In this document: piece by piece, positions 1-7,055 of the stretch
Numbering within the stretch: the stretch's first letter is position 1
How the letters are laid out: the number at the start of each line of letters is the position of its first letter
Source of the DNA: a virus
IMG/VR virus record: IMGVR_UViG_3300025127_007848
Location: 1 to 45,505 of that record
DNA length: 45,505 nucleotides
Reading direction: 5' to 3' (one strand)
Notes under the pieces: model-generated
What the model was told of the DNA's origin: nothing
Seen by the model: only the letters and a program-made list of their open reading frames with translations
The model's database searches: none
Program-made: the position numbers and the translations under genes

Positions 1-1482
1 GAACTTCTTGTTAGAAGGATGCTGGGTGATAAAACTGCTCCAACTACTTCACAGATAACAAAGGGTATGGATAGAGAAACCAGAGCAAAAGTATCTGCCT
101 TCAATAAGAACTCCAAAATTTTATCAAAAAAATTAATTGAACCAATTGAAATGGCGATACATGACTTTGCCGTAGAACTTCTTCGTGGTCTTAAGAGTTC
201 GTACATCTTGGATAATCAAGCAGAGGTCGAAAGACTAAAAAAAGAAACAGAGACTGCTATTCGTGCTATTCAAGATTATGAGGGACCAGAACAAGAAGGA
301 GCCCAAGACATATTAGTAAGACAACTTACCAAACTAAAGCACCATGACAACATTGATACAGTTGTAGAAGGTTTTGTTTTCCAATACGATGGTCAGATGT
401 ATAAATTTACAGGAAACTTTGCTCCAATGAACCAACTTTTGGGGTTATTTAAGTACGGAAGGGGCAAGATACCACAAATGGTAAAGGAAATGCTTATGGA
501 GCGAAATGAAGGCGAAACTGTTGCTATTTTACCAGGAAAGTTTAAGCCGCCCCACAGGGGTCATTTAGATATGATTGAACATTATGCTAGACTGGCTGAT
601 AAAGTTATTATTTTAATAAGTCCAAAAGAAAAAGACGGTATTACAGCAGAGGTATCTGAGAGAATACTAAACATGTATTTAGATGATGCGAATATTCGTA
701 ATGCGGACGCTGAAATTGCTGAATTTGAATCACCACTAAAATCAATTGTTAAAGTTTCTGAATTTGCTTCACCAGTAAGAGCGGCAATGGAATATGGAAA
801 CAGACCAGAAATGAAAGGTGCAAAGATTATTTTAGGTGCCTCAACAAAAGGCGGCGATGTTGCTGAACGTTTTGCTGGTAATGTTCAAAAGTATGTTGAA
901 GATGCAGAAGTTTTAAACCCTCTTGATTATGCCTTTGATCCCATTGGTGAAGTTATAAGTGCCACTGATTTTAGAAATGCTTTAAGAGTTGGCGAGGATA
1001 TCAAACGTTTCCTACCAGACACATCAAAAGATAGAGAGCAAAACATTATTGATATGGTTAAAGTAGAACTCAAGGAGGATAATGAACCCTTTTTGGGTAT
1101 CTTTCGTGGGTTAGTTGAAGAGGTGCTAGAAGAAAAGCGTAAAAAGAAAAAAAAGAAAAAACGCAAACTTACTAAAAGTCAAATTCGAAAAAGAGATGAA
1201 AATGCTAAAGAGATAATGAAAAGCACAAAAAAACAATATGGTGAAGAAGAAGGTGAAGATATAGCATATGCCATAGCTACAAATCAAGTAAAAGAGTCTG
1301 AAGAGATAGAAGAAGTTTCATCAATGGCAGGGGGCTCAGTCGCTGGTTATTCTTTACCTTTGGGAGCAAAACCAAAAAAATTAAAAGTAAAAAAGCAAAA
1401 GAAACGTAAGAAACGTAAAAAAGTTACTGAAAATGAAGTTAATGAGGCGTTAAACTATTTATTACAGAAACTTGGAGTCTAA
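1..1482 (+). CDS. Ligase-like/HxGH nucleotidyltransferase fusion, 5' end missing
   Basis: The frame is open from base 1, so the gene starts upstream. The first in-frame ATG is at 19, and residue numbers count from it. Residues 1-165 contain VEGFVFQYDG (116-125) and YKFTG, which resemble motifs IV and V of the covalent nucleotidyltransferase (DNA/RNA ligase) fold; this part is inference. Residues 167-340 form a clear HIGH-superfamily nucleotidyltransferase domain with GKFKPPHRGH (H179, H182) and ISATDFR (from 313), as in NMN adenylyltransferases and cytidylyltransferases. The substrate cannot be told. After residue 370 comes a run rich in Lys/Arg, then a low-complexity charged tail with a second Lys/Arg-rich block. 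The ATG of the next gene follows 4 bases after the stop. A role in NAD metabolism or nucleic-acid repair is possible but not shown. Confidence 0.75.
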   Translation, partial: ELLVRRMLGDKTAPTTSQITKGMDRETRAKVSAFNKNSKILSKKLIEPIEMAIHDFAVELLRGLKSSYILDNQAEVERLKKETETAIRAIQDYEGPEQEGAQDILVRQLTKLKHHDNIDTVVEGFVFQYDGQMYKFTGNFAPMNQLLGLFKYGRGKIPQMVKEMLMERNEGETVAILPGKFKPPHRGHLDMIEHYARLADKVIILISPKEKDGITAEVSERILNMYLDDANIRNADAEIAEFESPLKSIVKVSEFASPVRAAMEYGNRPEMKGAKIILGASTKGGDVAERFAGNVQKYVEDAEVLNPLDYAFDPIGEVISATDFRNALRVGEDIKRFLPDTSKDREQNIIDMVKVELKEDNEPFLGIFRGLVEEVLEEKRKKKKKKKRKLTKSQIRKRDENAKEIMKSTKKQYGEEEGEDIAYAIATNQVKESEEIEEVSSMAGGSVAGYSLPLGAKPKKLKVKKQKKRKKRKKVTENEVNEALNYLLQKLGV

Positions 1483-1486
1483 ATTA

Positions 1487-2209
1487 ATGATTGACCGCGA
1501 TAAATTTTTAAAAGAACTAAAACAAGAAAAGCGTCTCCGTAAAGTTGTTCGCTCACTTCTAGAAAACTACCTTGCTGAAAAAGAAGAGAAAGTAGTGCTT
1601 GAGGAGAATAGACTCCGTGGTGTGATTCGTTCTCTAATAAAAGAAGTAAGTGCCGATGTTCCAGATGAGCAGCCTCAAAGAGCAACGGGGATAAACGTTC
1701 TTGAGGATACTTTAAAAGTCATTATTCCAATTGTTGAAGATGCATATAAAGGACTTACAACTTCGAAATCTCAGAGAGATTCTTTTAGAGCACATATTCT
1801 TAATGCTGTTGAAAACTCACTAGCACCGGTTGATCTTACAGCAGACGCAGAAGAAAGTCAAGAGGAAAATGAACTTGAAGAAGAGGTAACGCTAGATATT
1901 GATGTAGAAGATGATAGATTTATACCAGTCCGCGATCGAGATATGGCGTTAGAACCTGAAGAGCCTGAAGAACCACAGTCATTCCAGGATTTAGAAGGTA
2001 TGAATATTACTGGTCGTAATTTTGCTTCTACTACTTTTAATAAAGTTGAAAATCAAATTCTAGACGCATATGAATCTTTAGCTGATGATAAAGATAGAAG
2101 GCTTTATAAAGAATATATGTTGACCAATCTTAAGCTTTACTTTGATAGATTTGAGGACGAACTTCAACCCACCCTACCAGAACCAGAATCACCAGATTAT
2201 AATAAATGA
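1487..2209 (+). CDS. Acidic protein of unknown function
   Basis: This is a 240-residue protein. I chose the ATG at 1487 over an in-frame TTG at 1472 because GGAG at 1474-1477 sits about nine bases upstream. The N-terminus is basic and helical and carries two similar segments, RLRKVVRSLLENYL and RLRGVIRSLIKEV, suggesting a short internal duplication. The middle (about 125-170) is very acidic, with runs of Glu and EPEEPEEP. The C-terminal part is predicted helical. No enzymatic motif is visible. Charged, helical phage proteins of this type are often scaffold or core components, but nothing here proves that. Confidence 0.75.
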   Translation: MIDRDKFLKELKQEKRLRKVVRSLLENYLAEKEEKVVLEENRLRGVIRSLIKEVSADVPDEQPQRATGINVLEDTLKVIIPIVEDAYKGLTTSKSQRDSFRAHILNAVENSLAPVDLTADAEESQEENELEEEVTLDIDVEDDRFIPVRDRDMALEPEEPEEPQSFQDLEGMNITGRNFASTTFNKVENQILDAYESLADDKDRRLYKEYMLTNLKLYFDRFEDELQPTLPEPESPDYNK

Positions 2210-2228
2210 TATAGATTAAATTATATCA
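2207..2228 (+). terminator. AT-rich hairpin over the stop of the acidic-protein gene
   Basis: TGATATA (2207-2213) and TATATCA (2222-2228) are perfect 7-base arms around an 8-base loop. The left arm begins with the TGA stop codon. A T-rich stretch follows, but the stem has only one G-C pair. It may be a weak terminator or RNA-processing site, or it may be chance in AT-rich DNA. Confidence 0.3.
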
Positions 2229-2251
2229 CTGTTTGTATTATTATTTAATAT

Positions 2252-2629
2252 ATGTCATGGAAAAACAAAAAAAAGAAAAATACTGTTACAAAATATTCAA
2301 ATTATAGTATAATAAAGAAACTAAAATCTGAAAAAAAGATTACTGATAACACTTTAAATAATATTAATAATATTTCTTTAGAAGATTTAATAGCAATTAA
2401 ACTAGAACTATCAACTAGATTTTTGTGTGGTAAATTTTATGGTCTTCCAATATGGAGACTTACTAGACATGCAGTTACCGATGCTCTTTTAAAAACAGCC
2501 CTAAGTATTGCTAGAACAAAAAAAGAAGCAGCTAGATTTTTAGGGGTTGACTACATGGAGTTTAATCGCTATATTAAAAAATATAATACAATTTCATTTT
2601 TTGAAGAAAAAGAAAAAGAGGGTTTATGA
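2252..2629 (+). CDS. Fis-like helix-turn-helix protein
   Basis: This is a 125-residue protein with a Lys-rich N-terminus. Its C-terminal half (about 75-112) reads as a helix-turn-helix of the Fis/NtrC C-terminal type. A helix ALLKTALSIART is followed by KKEAARFLGVDYMEFNRYIKKY, the usual pattern of a positioning helix, a Gly turn and a recognition helix. It probably binds DNA and may regulate phage transcription. No good Shine-Dalgarno is visible upstream. Its stop overlaps the start of the next gene (ATGA), so the two are probably translated together. Confidence 0.7.
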   Translation: MSWKNKKKKNTVTKYSNYSIIKKLKSEKKITDNTLNNINNISLEDLIAIKLELSTRFLCGKFYGLPIWRLTRHAVTDALLKTALSIARTKKEAARFLGVDYMEFNRYIKKYNTISFFEEKEKEGL

Positions 2630-2856
2630 ATAATAATTTATATATTACAGCAAAATTGAAATATGAAGCTGCAGCTTATGAAGCTAAAACGATGTTAGAT
2701 ATGCTATTCAATAAAACTGTAATGGTTGGGGAACATACTGATATATTAAAAGAAGTTGATAAATGGGCTAAGATATTAGCAGAAGCATTGGATGCATCTA
2801 ACGCTTTAGATGAATATCTTGAGTTTAGAGAAAAGGAGGGGCAAGAAACCCCTTAA
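2626..2856 (+). CDS. Small helical protein, unknown
   Basis: This 76-residue protein starts at an ATG overlapping the previous stop, with GAGGG just upstream. It is almost entirely predicted helix, rich in Ala, Leu and Glu (for example YEAAAYEAKTMLDMLF), with an acidic C-terminus. There are no cysteines, membrane segment or catalytic motif. The function is unknown. Tight packing with its neighbours suggests an early or middle accessory operon. Confidence 0.6.
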   Translation: MNNNLYITAKLKYEAAAYEAKTMLDMLFNKTVMVGEHTDILKEVDKWAKILAEALDASNALDEYLEFREKEGQETP

Positions 2857-2870
2857 AAGGAGGGTTGAAA

Positions 2871-3077
2871 ATGCCAACAACAAGATTTACTTTAGATGGG
2901 AACGGAAGAAGAGCTTATATTGGATCTCCAGTTTACTATAAAAATAAAGTTTGGTTGCTAGAAGATATTCAATACCTCCAGTGGAATTCAGAGCAATATT
3001 TAACTTTACAAGATCCAAAAAATAAAAATAAAAAAGTTGAATTTGTAAAAGCAAGTTTAATATCGGCAGTAGATTAA
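2871..3077 (+). CDS. Small beta-rich protein, unknown
   Basis: This is a 68-residue protein. I prefer the ATG at 2871 because AAGGAGGG (2857-2864) lies six bases upstream; the TTG at 2865 is too close to it. The sequence alternates hydrophobic and polar residues (GSPVYYKNKVWLLEDIQYLQW), consistent with a small beta-barrel such as an SH3-like fold. That is a guess from pattern only. Its TAA overlaps the next start (TAATG). Confidence 0.6.
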   Translation: MPTTRFTLDGNGRRAYIGSPVYYKNKVWLLEDIQYLQWNSEQYLTLQDPKNKNKKVEFVKASLISAVD

Positions 3078-3460
3078 TGGCGAGTAGGTATGGAAAAAAA
3101 GTAAAAAAACGCTCTTTTGAAAAAGAGTATTGGTATGTAACTAATGTAGATCATATTAGTTTAAAAGTTGAAATAAATATTGGTAGATTATTAATAACTG
3201 TCGTACATGATAAAACAGGTTACTCCTTCACTCTACCAGATACAACATGTTCTATAGCTAAAAATAGAAAAGAAATTGATAACAAGGTGGCACTTTATTT
3301 TCAGACATTTTTTCAAGTAGATGAGTTTAGTTTTATGCAGATTCATACAGATGAAGAAAATTACACCGATTATATGAATTTATATACAGACCTAATCTGG
3401 ATTAAAAACAAACTAGGTCTGACCATATGGAATAGAAAGAAAATGTCGTATTTTCTTTAA
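3077..3460 (+). CDS. Hypothetical protein, 127 residues
   Basis: The start overlaps the previous stop. The protein has a strongly basic N-terminus (RYGKKVKKRSFEKE) followed by a predicted mixed beta/alpha body with many aromatic residues. No family is recognised. It ends tail-to-tail with the minus-strand protease gene. The two stop codons share the palindrome TTAA (3457-3460), leaving no room for a separate terminator between the converging genes. Confidence 0.6.
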   Translation: MASRYGKKVKKRSFEKEYWYVTNVDHISLKVEINIGRLLITVVHDKTGYSFTLPDTTCSIAKNRKEIDNKVALYFQTFFQVDEFSFMQIHTDEENYTDYMNLYTDLIWIKNKLGLTIWNRKKMSYFL

Positions 3461-4212
3461 TTTTTGTTACATTCATCCGGAATGCAGACCCATTCAGCTA
3501 ACTCAGCTTTTGAAAGTCCGCTTCGAATAAACTCCATAAGCTCTTCATAAGGTGAAGAAATAGCAATATTTCTAAACTTTACTAAAACAGAGTGAACCAT
3601 TCCTACTAACTCACCTTTAGAATTTAGAATCATAGATCCAGAAGATCCAAACGTGGCTGATAATGCGTATACATCTTGACCATCTTCTTCGCCGGCATAC
3701 CTACCTTCAAAGACTGGTACCATGTCATAATCAAACATGCCCAAAGGAGCAGCTATATTGTAAACTTTTTCACCTCTTTTCGGAGGTTCCATTGCTAGAG
3801 GTATAACCTCAACTCCTTCAGTTAAACCTTCTGCAAAAAGTAAACAAGCATCAATTGACGGATCTTTTTTTAGAACAATCGCATCATATTTTTTTAATGA
3901 TAATGTTGAAACTCTCATGTGAATAGTTTGCTCGACTGATTCCAATAAGCCTTTTTCGCCATCACAAACGTGAGCGGCAGTGACAATGTATGCACCTTCG
4001 TTGGAAAGTCTAACAACATAACCAGAACCTGACGATCGTAAATCCATAGTTGCACATTTACCCTCACCAAAGCATCTTTTTAATTGAACTGTTTTGCTAA
4101 TAAATGCAAATCCTTCTCTTGGAAAATCATTTTTTATACTTGAATTCATTGTGCCGCAAGAGAAAGTAAACAGCATAACGAACGCGAGGGTACTAACCAT
4201 AACCCTACTCAT
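3457..4212 (-). CDS. Exported trypsin-like serine protease
   Basis: This 251-residue protein is encoded by the only minus-strand gene here. An N-terminal hydrophobic segment (about 3-18) ends at Cys19, giving a signal peptide. The lipobox (TFSC) is poor, so a lipoprotein is possible but not certain. The chymotrypsin-fold triad is legible: H81 in TAAHVC, D121 in IDACLL and S191 in GSSGSM, followed by NSKGELVGMVHS. Seven cysteines, including a C-terminal WVCIPDEC, suggest disulfides and a periplasmic or outer location. GGAGG lies upstream of the start on the minus strand. There is no PDZ domain, unlike HtrA/DegP. Likely roles are processing of host envelope proteins or exclusion of other phages; both are inference. 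The opposite orientation suggests an independently expressed acquired gene. Confidence 0.85.
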   Translation of the reverse strand: MSRVMVSTLAFVMLFTFSCGTMNSSIKNDFPREGFAFISKTVQLKRCFGEGKCATMDLRSSGSGYVVRLSNEGAYIVTAAHVCDGEKGLLESVEQTIHMRVSTLSLKKYDAIVLKKDPSIDACLLFAEGLTEGVEVIPLAMEPPKRGEKVYNIAAPLGMFDYDMVPVFEGRYAGEEDGQDVYALSATFGSSGSMILNSKGELVGMVHSVLVKFRNIAISSPYEELMEFIRSGLSKAELAEWVCIPDECNKN

Positions 4213-4232
4213 TTTTTTATCCTCCTATCTAC

Positions 4233-4251
4233 AAGGGATTATTACTCCCTT
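4233..4251 (-). other. Short inverted repeat in the protease/phoH divergent region
   Basis: AAGGGA (4233-4238) and TCCCTT (4246-4251) form 6-base arms around a 7-base loop. The repeat lies just upstream of the protease Shine-Dalgarno. It could be an operator or a hairpin in the protease 5' leader. Nothing else supports a specific role. Confidence 0.35.
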
Positions 4252-4258
4252 ATAAATA
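4251..4258 (+). promoter_or_regulatory. Candidate T4-type late promoter, TATAAATA
   Basis: This is an exact match to the T4 late promoter -10 element recognised by gp55-type sigma factors, one of which is encoded at 20482-21180. It points toward phoH, 135 bases upstream of its start. The octamer also occurs by chance inside genes of this AT-rich sequence (about 6090 and 28379), so only its intergenic position makes it credible. Confidence 0.35.
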
Positions 4259-4271
4259 AATAAGTTAGCCG

Positions 4272-4301
4272 TTGTGCTTTTTTACTTTTTCTTTTTATAC
4301 A
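4272..4301 (+). promoter_or_regulatory. Candidate sigma-70-like promoter for phoH
   Basis: TTGTGC (4272-4277) and TATACA (4296-4301) are separated by 18 bases, a plausible -35/-10 pair. A 13-base palindrome, ACTATT-T-AATAGT (4304-4316), follows at once, where an operator would overlap the start site. Support is by pattern only. Confidence 0.35.
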
Positions 4302-4322
4302 ATACTATTTAATAGTAAGCAT

Positions 4323-4365
4323 ATCAAAGTGACTTACTTACCATAAGTATCCGTAATGCTTTGAT
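4323..4365 (+). promoter_or_regulatory. Structured leader upstream of phoH
   Basis: An outer stem pairs ATCAAAG (4323-4329) with CTTTGAT (4359-4365). A second pairing is possible between TTAC (4334-4337) and GTAA (4353-4356). An alternative inner hairpin pairs ACTTA (4336-4340) with TAAGT (4344-4348). The TTAC and ACTTA pairings overlap, so they are mutually exclusive. The element ends 28 bases before the phoH start. No known riboswitch class is recognised. Confidence 0.45.
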
Positions 4366-4393
4366 TTGTGCTGGATCTAAAAAGTGAGATCAA

Positions 4394-5707
4394 ATGGCTA
4401 AAAAAATTTATATTCTTGATACCAGCGTCTGCTTAACAGACGCAAATTGTATTCGTTCTTATGGTAATAATGATATTGTCCTTCCCCTTAAAGTTCTTGA
4501 AGAAATAGATAATAACAAAAAAAGGCAAGACGGTTGTGGCACAAATGCTAGAACTATTATTCGTAATTTAGATGCTCTCCGCGAGAAGGGTAGCTTATCA
4601 AAAGGAGTGAGAATAGATAAAGGTAAAGGTCTTATATGCGTGAGGATGGTTAAAAGAGAGGGATTACCAGATGACTTAGACTTGATGGTACCTGACAATG
4701 AGATCATTAGCGTTGCGTTAAACCAGAAAAATGAAAACCCAAGAAGAAAAGTAATCGTGGTCACACGAGACATTAACATGCGTGTTAAATGCGATTCTTT
4801 GGGTTTAACGACAGAGGATTTTCAATCAGATCAAGTTGTAAAAGATACAGATAATATATATACCGGATTTGTAACTCACTTGGTTGACGAACCAATACTA
4901 GATCAATTCTATGCAGGAGAAGATGTTTTTATAGATAAAGAGGAATTAAAATTAAATCCAAATCAATTTTTAATGTTAGTGTCGAATCAAAATGAAAAGA
5001 AAACTGCTTTAGGAAGGTTTACTTGTTACAGTGAACCAATAAAATTATTAAACTCCAACAGTAAAAGAAGCATCTGGGGGTTAAAACCAAGAAATAAAGA
5101 GCAGATTTTTGCCATGGATTTATTAGAAGACGAAAAAATAAATGTTATAACTTTAGTGGGTAAGGCTGGTTGCGGCAAAACTTTGTTAGCCATCGCAGCC
5201 GGTCTTAGCCAAGTTGTAGAAAAAGGTAGTTACAGTCGATTAGTTGTTTCTCGACCAATACAACCTATGGGTCGCGACATTGGCTATCTCCCAGGCTCTA
5301 TGGAAGAAAAAATGTCTCCTTGGGTTGCACCAATAAAAGACAACTTAGAGTTTTTGATGGCTAATGATAAATCCGCACTAGAGACATATATGAAACAAGG
5401 AAGAATTGAAGTTGAGGCTCTAACTTATATTCGAGGTCGTTCAATAGCAAACGCATTTATCATTATTGATGAAGCTCAAAACTTAACCGCTCATGAACTT
5501 AAAACTATTTTAACAAGAGTTGGAGAAAATACCAAAATTGTTTTAACTGGAGATATTGAACAAATCGATAACGTATATTTGGATGAAACCTCTAATGGTC
5601 TTACACATGCAGTTGAAAAATTTAAAAGTTTTGAAGTTTCAGGGCATGTTACGCTTCTAAGAGGAGAAAGATCAAAGGTAGCCACAATAGCGTCTAAAAT
5701 TCTTTAA
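4394..5707 (+). CDS. phoH: PhoH-family ATPase with N-terminal PIN domain
   Basis: This 437-residue protein has two domains. Residues 1-150 form a PIN nuclease domain, with ILDTSV at the start, PLKVLEEID, and VVTRDINMRVKC near its end carrying the expected acidic residues. Residues 235-437 form the PhoH ATPase core, with Walker A GKAGCGKT (256-263), IRGRSI, Walker B FIIIDEAQNL and the sensor-like LTGDIEQID. This is the full-length PIN-PhoH (YlaK-like) arrangement, not the short ATPase-only PhoH of many phages. PIN-PhoH proteins are linked to RNA unwinding and cleavage, so it may act on host or phage RNA. It has its own leader, and no strong Shine-Dalgarno is seen. Confidence 0.93.
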   Translation: MAKKIYILDTSVCLTDANCIRSYGNNDIVLPLKVLEEIDNNKKRQDGCGTNARTIIRNLDALREKGSLSKGVRIDKGKGLICVRMVKREGLPDDLDLMVPDNEIISVALNQKNENPRRKVIVVTRDINMRVKCDSLGLTTEDFQSDQVVKDTDNIYTGFVTHLVDEPILDQFYAGEDVFIDKEELKLNPNQFLMLVSNQNEKKTALGRFTCYSEPIKLLNSNSKRSIWGLKPRNKEQIFAMDLLEDEKINVITLVGKAGCGKTLLAIAAGLSQVVEKGSYSRLVVSRPIQPMGRDIGYLPGSMEEKMSPWVAPIKDNLEFLMANDKSALETYMKQGRIEVEALTYIRGRSIANAFIIIDEAQNLTAHELKTILTRVGENTKIVLTGDIEQIDNVYLDETSNGLTHAVEKFKSFEVSGHVTLLRGERSKVATIASKIL

Positions 5708-5749
5708 ACTATTGACAATATCTGGTATATTTATCAAAAGGAGAATATT

Positions 5750-5998
5750 ATGCCCATAGAAGATGAAAACCCAGATTTACTTAAAAAAGTAGAACCAGAA
5801 AATGAAATGAAAAAATGGTTAGTAAATTATGTCGGAGATAAATTAAATCCTGAGAATGATGAAGTTAATGTTGAAATGATAATTCAAGTGATGGCATCAG
5901 AATTCCCTGAATTCATAATATCTCTAGCAGAGGAAAATTTTATCAGAGGTTATCGTCAAGCTCTCGCAGATGTTGATTCACATGAGGCAGCAAATTGA
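5750..5998 (+). CDS. Small acidic protein, unknown
   Basis: This 82-residue protein is preceded by AAAAGGAG at good spacing. It is acidic and mostly helical, ending with FIRGYRQALADVD. From memory this resembles a small protein often seen in marine T4-like phages, but I cannot confirm it. No catalytic motif is present. Its TGA overlaps the TTG start of the next gene. Confidence 0.65.
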   Translation: MPIEDENPDLLKKVEPENEMKKWLVNYVGDKLNPENDEVNVEMIIQVMASEFPEFIISLAEENFIRGYRQALADVDSHEAAN

Positions 5999-6663
5999 GA
6001 CAATACATAACGGAAATGTCAAAAAAATCAAAAAAAAAATTTAATCAACATAAAATTCATGGTAAATCTTTTATTTTTACGCAACCATTTATAAATAACA
6101 TAAATTTAGATTATGTAAAAACAAAAATAGAAACGTTGGTGCCTGAATATTTTTTTGACAACGTTGATGGTTTTTTTGTAGGATATGTTGATGAATTTTT
6201 TAAAGACGATAGAGAATACAATGCAATGTTTAAAGATAATGCCATTTATCTCTCACCAGATCAAGACAATGAAAGAGATTTATTAGACGATATACTACAT
6301 GAATTAGCCCACGCAGTCGAAGAAAAAAATAAAGATTTCATATATGGCGACGGAAGGCTTGAAAGAGAATTTTTAGTAAAGAGAAAATACCTATATTATC
6401 TTTTAAGTGATAAAGAATATGGTATGTCAGCGTATGAAAATCCAGAATATGATTATGATTTCGATCAGCATCTGTATAAAGATATCGGATATGATTATTT
6501 GAGAGGTGTATCTGCAGAACTATTTTATTCTCCTTATGCTATTACAGCCTTAAGAGAGTATTGGGCAAACGGATTCGAAAACTATTTATTAGGAAGTAGA
6601 GGGAAATTAAAAGAAATTAGCCCTGTTCTTTATCAAAAAGTAGATTCTTTTTTTGACATTTAG
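5995..6663 (+). CDS. Putative HExxH zinc metallopeptidase
   Basis: This is a 222-residue protein. The TTG at 5995 overlaps the previous stop and has GAGG seven bases upstream; an ATG at 6016 is the alternative start. The sequence DILHELAHAVEE places a zincin HExxH motif at residues 102-106. A downstream REYWANGFENYLLG offers Glu residues that could be the third zinc ligand, as in the anthrax-lethal-factor-like (ATLF) group of peptidases. The body is rich in Tyr, Phe and Asp. There is no signal peptide, so it acts in the cell or in the virion. Targets are unknown; head maturation or host takeover are possible. Confidence 0.7.
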   Translation: MRQYITEMSKKSKKKFNQHKIHGKSFIFTQPFINNINLDYVKTKIETLVPEYFFDNVDGFFVGYVDEFFKDDREYNAMFKDNAIYLSPDQDNERDLLDDILHELAHAVEEKNKDFIYGDGRLEREFLVKRKYLYYLLSDKEYGMSAYENPEYDYDFDQHLYKDIGYDYLRGVSAELFYSPYAITALREYWANGFENYLLGSRGKLKEISPVLYQKVDSFFDI

Positions 6664-6671
6664 GAGACACA

Positions 6672-7055
6672 ATGAATATTATTTTAGAACAAGAAAAAAA
6701 TAAAATTATTTTAAAAGCAACTTTAACGTTCAGGGGAAAAAGAGGTGAAACAGTTTTTTTCACAGATCTAGACGCAATTAACTGGATTAATAAAAACTAT
6801 CCAGATATTAAATTAGGTGACTGCATCGATGCACCTACAAAACCTATTGATAATATTAGTAAGTTTAATGGCACTTGGGTATTTAATGTCGCTGAAGAAA
6901 AACACGTTGACAATAATGTTGATTATGTTACAATAGACAATATTAAAAAATCTAAATCCTCAAATAAAGACATAAAACAACGAACCGTGCCCTCAACAGC
7001 TAAAAAAACAACAAAAAAGAAAAGGGCGGCAAAAAACAAAACAACAGAGGAATAA
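6672..7055 (+). CDS. Protein with lysine-rich histone-like tail
   Basis: This 127-residue protein has AGGAGA upstream of its ATG. Residues 1-95 look like a small folded domain with beta strands (IILKATLTFRGKRG, NGTWVFNVAEE). The last 30 residues are Lys/Thr/Ala rich (TAKKTTKKKRAAKNKTTEE), like the tails of histone-H1-like proteins, so it may bind nucleic acid. It directly precedes the PD-(D/E)XK nuclease gene; ATG follows the stop without a gap. The function is otherwise unknown. Confidence 0.65.
   Translation: MNIILEQEKNKIILKATLTFRGKRGETVFFTDLDAINWINKNYPDIKLGDCIDAPTKPIDNISKFNGTWVFNVAEEKHVDNNVDYVTIDNIKKSKSSNKDIKQRTVPSTAKKTTKKKRAAKNKTTEE

Noticed and set aside
5712-5731. TTGACA followed by TATATT before the small gene at 5750
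   Set aside because: Only 8 bases separate the two boxes, too short for a sigma-70 promoter.
6090-6097. TATAAATA, late-promoter-like
   Set aside because: It lies inside the metallopeptidase gene. Several chance matches are expected in DNA this AT-rich.
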